Of a stretch of 34,659 nucleotides of DNA, positions 34,159 through 34,659 are shown in pieces. The translations under genes and the position numbers were made by a program. The notes beneath the pieces were generated by a model. It saw nothing but the letters and a program-made list of their open reading frames with translations, was not told the DNA's origin and did not search any database. Every line of letters starts with the position of its first letter. The first letter of the stretch is position 1. This stretch comes from Chloroflexota bacterium (GTDB taxonomy: Bacteria; Chloroflexota; Dehalococcoidia; UBA1151; TMED-70), in assembly GCA_002721875.1 (NCBI GenBank), contig PBLU01000012.1:86582-121240 (forward strand), in the 5' to 3' direction.

Positions 34159-34197
34159 TTCATATTTATTATTTTCAGACTTAATAATAAATATGAA
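34159..34197. repeat. Perfect 15-bp inverted repeat in a divergent promoter gap
   Basis: Arms TTCATATTTATTATT (34159-34173) and its reverse complement (34183-34197) flank a 9-nt loop. The repeat lies in the 104-bp gap between the divergent carboxyltransferase and folP genes. It has no G/C-rich stem and no T run after it in either direction, so it is not a normal terminator. It could be an operator or overlap promoter elements. AT-rich DNA can give such a repeat by chance somewhere in a window this size. Confidence 0.4.
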
Positions 34198-34242
34198 ATA
34201 TAATAATTCATAGAACTAAATGCCCAATAAAACAGACTTCTT

Positions 34243-34659
34243 ATGAATAAATTATCCGTAAATACTAAAAGTTTATTAATTATGGGAATAATAAATGCAA
34301 CTCCTGATTCTTTTTCAGGTGACGGTATATTCAAAAATAAAAAATTCTCTTTAGAAAGAGAATTAGAAAACATGATTAAACAATCTGTGGATATTATTGA
34401 TGTAGGAGGTGAATCAACTAGACCTGCTTCAGTTTATGAAAATGTTAAAGAAGTGACTGAAAATGAAGAACTCGATAGAGTTTTACCAATCATTGAATTT
34501 ATAAAGGAAAATTTTCCTCTTTATATATCTATTGATACAAAAAAACCTTTAGTTGCAAAAGAAGCTATAAAATTAGGCGTTTCTGTAGTAAATGATATTT
34601 CTATGCTTGAAGATGAATCGATCTTAGAATCAATCGGTGAAAATAATATATTTTATGTA
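34243..34659 (+). CDS. folP: Dihydropteroate synthase, 5' part cut by the right window edge
   Basis: An open plus-strand frame from ATG 34243 to the window end gives 139 residues. It contains the DHPS signature GIINATPDSFSGDG (15-28) and then DVGGESTRPAS and SIDTKKP, followed by VVNDIS. DHPS joins p-aminobenzoate and pterin pyrophosphate in folate synthesis. The usual length is 260-290 residues, so about half is missing beyond the edge. The nearby ATG at 34220 runs into a stop after eight codons. No strong ribosome binding site is seen before 34243. It diverges from the carboxyltransferase gene. Confidence 0.93.
   Translation, partial: MNKLSVNTKSLLIMGIINATPDSFSGDGIFKNKKFSLERELENMIKQSVDIIDVGGESTRPASVYENVKEVTENEELDRVLPIIEFIKENFPLYISIDTKKPLVAKEAIKLGVSVVNDISMLEDESILESIGENNIFYV

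Noticed and set aside
34159..34197. Inverted repeat as a transcription terminator
   Set aside because: It lies between two divergent 5' ends, has an A/T-only stem apart from one C-G pair, and has no U tract; only an operator or chance remains plausible.
34155..34373. 72-codon minus-strand frame over the right-hand divergent gap
   Set aside because: It overlaps the start of folP in antisense and has no homology pattern; folP is supported by the DHPS signature.

Overview
The window is AT-rich (about one third GC by eye) and gene-dense. Intergenic gaps are short, neighbouring genes often overlap by 1-13 bp, and there is one tRNA. There are no insertion sequences, phage genes or CRISPR arrays. 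Two things point to an uncultivated marine Chloroflexota lineage of the SAR202 / Dehalococcoidia type: several enolase-superfamily paralogues in one place, and a respiratory complex I operon that lacks the NADH-input module. This assignment is an inference from gene content, because no phylogenetic marker was compared.

Layout. (1) 1-2916, minus strand: an enolase-superfamily enzyme, then XdhC/CoxI and a MocA-like nucleotidyltransferase (molybdenum cofactor delivery), then a gene cut by the left edge. (2) 3039-3114: a CAT-anticodon tRNA, followed by a zinc-type alcohol/polyol dehydrogenase on the plus strand. (3) 4125-8939, minus strand: a tightly coupled five-gene operon with two sister mandelate-racemase-like proteins, a galactonate/mannonate-dehydratase-like protein, a cytosolic sulfite-oxidase-like molybdoenzyme and a flavin reductase. 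(4) 9023-14680: a membrane-anchored VWA-like protein, a lipoprotein cyclophilin, lipB-thrC, a GNAT acetyltransferase and a CxxC Rdx protein. (5) 14731-25320: the operon nuoABCDHIJK-(DUF2007-like)-LMN, without nuoEFG. (6) 25333-30221: NAD kinase, a Nudix hydrolase and an sdhA-sdhB-CCG-protein cluster resembling type E succinate dehydrogenase. (7) 30249-34138, minus strand: acyl-CoA carboxylase carboxyltransferase, an unrecognised 454-residue protein and malate dehydrogenase. (8) 34243-end: the start of a dihydropteroate synthase gene.

How the parts could work together. The right half looks like a respiratory and C3/C4-acid core. Propionyl-CoA carboxylation would lead through methylmalonyl-CoA and succinyl-CoA to succinate (the intermediate enzymes are not in this window). 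Succinate dehydrogenase and malate dehydrogenase follow, and the Nuo enzyme couples quinone reduction to ion pumping. The left half looks like sugar-acid or hydroxy-acid catabolism, with acid dehydratases, a dehydrogenase and molybdoenzymes.

The most unusual features are: the two sister enolase-superfamily proteins that keep the metal ligands and the KxK lysines but lack the His-Asp dyad; the operon linking them to a sulfite-oxidase-like protein; the unrecognised 454-residue protein inside the carboxylase-malate dehydrogenase operon; and the DUF2007-like protein inside the nuo operon.
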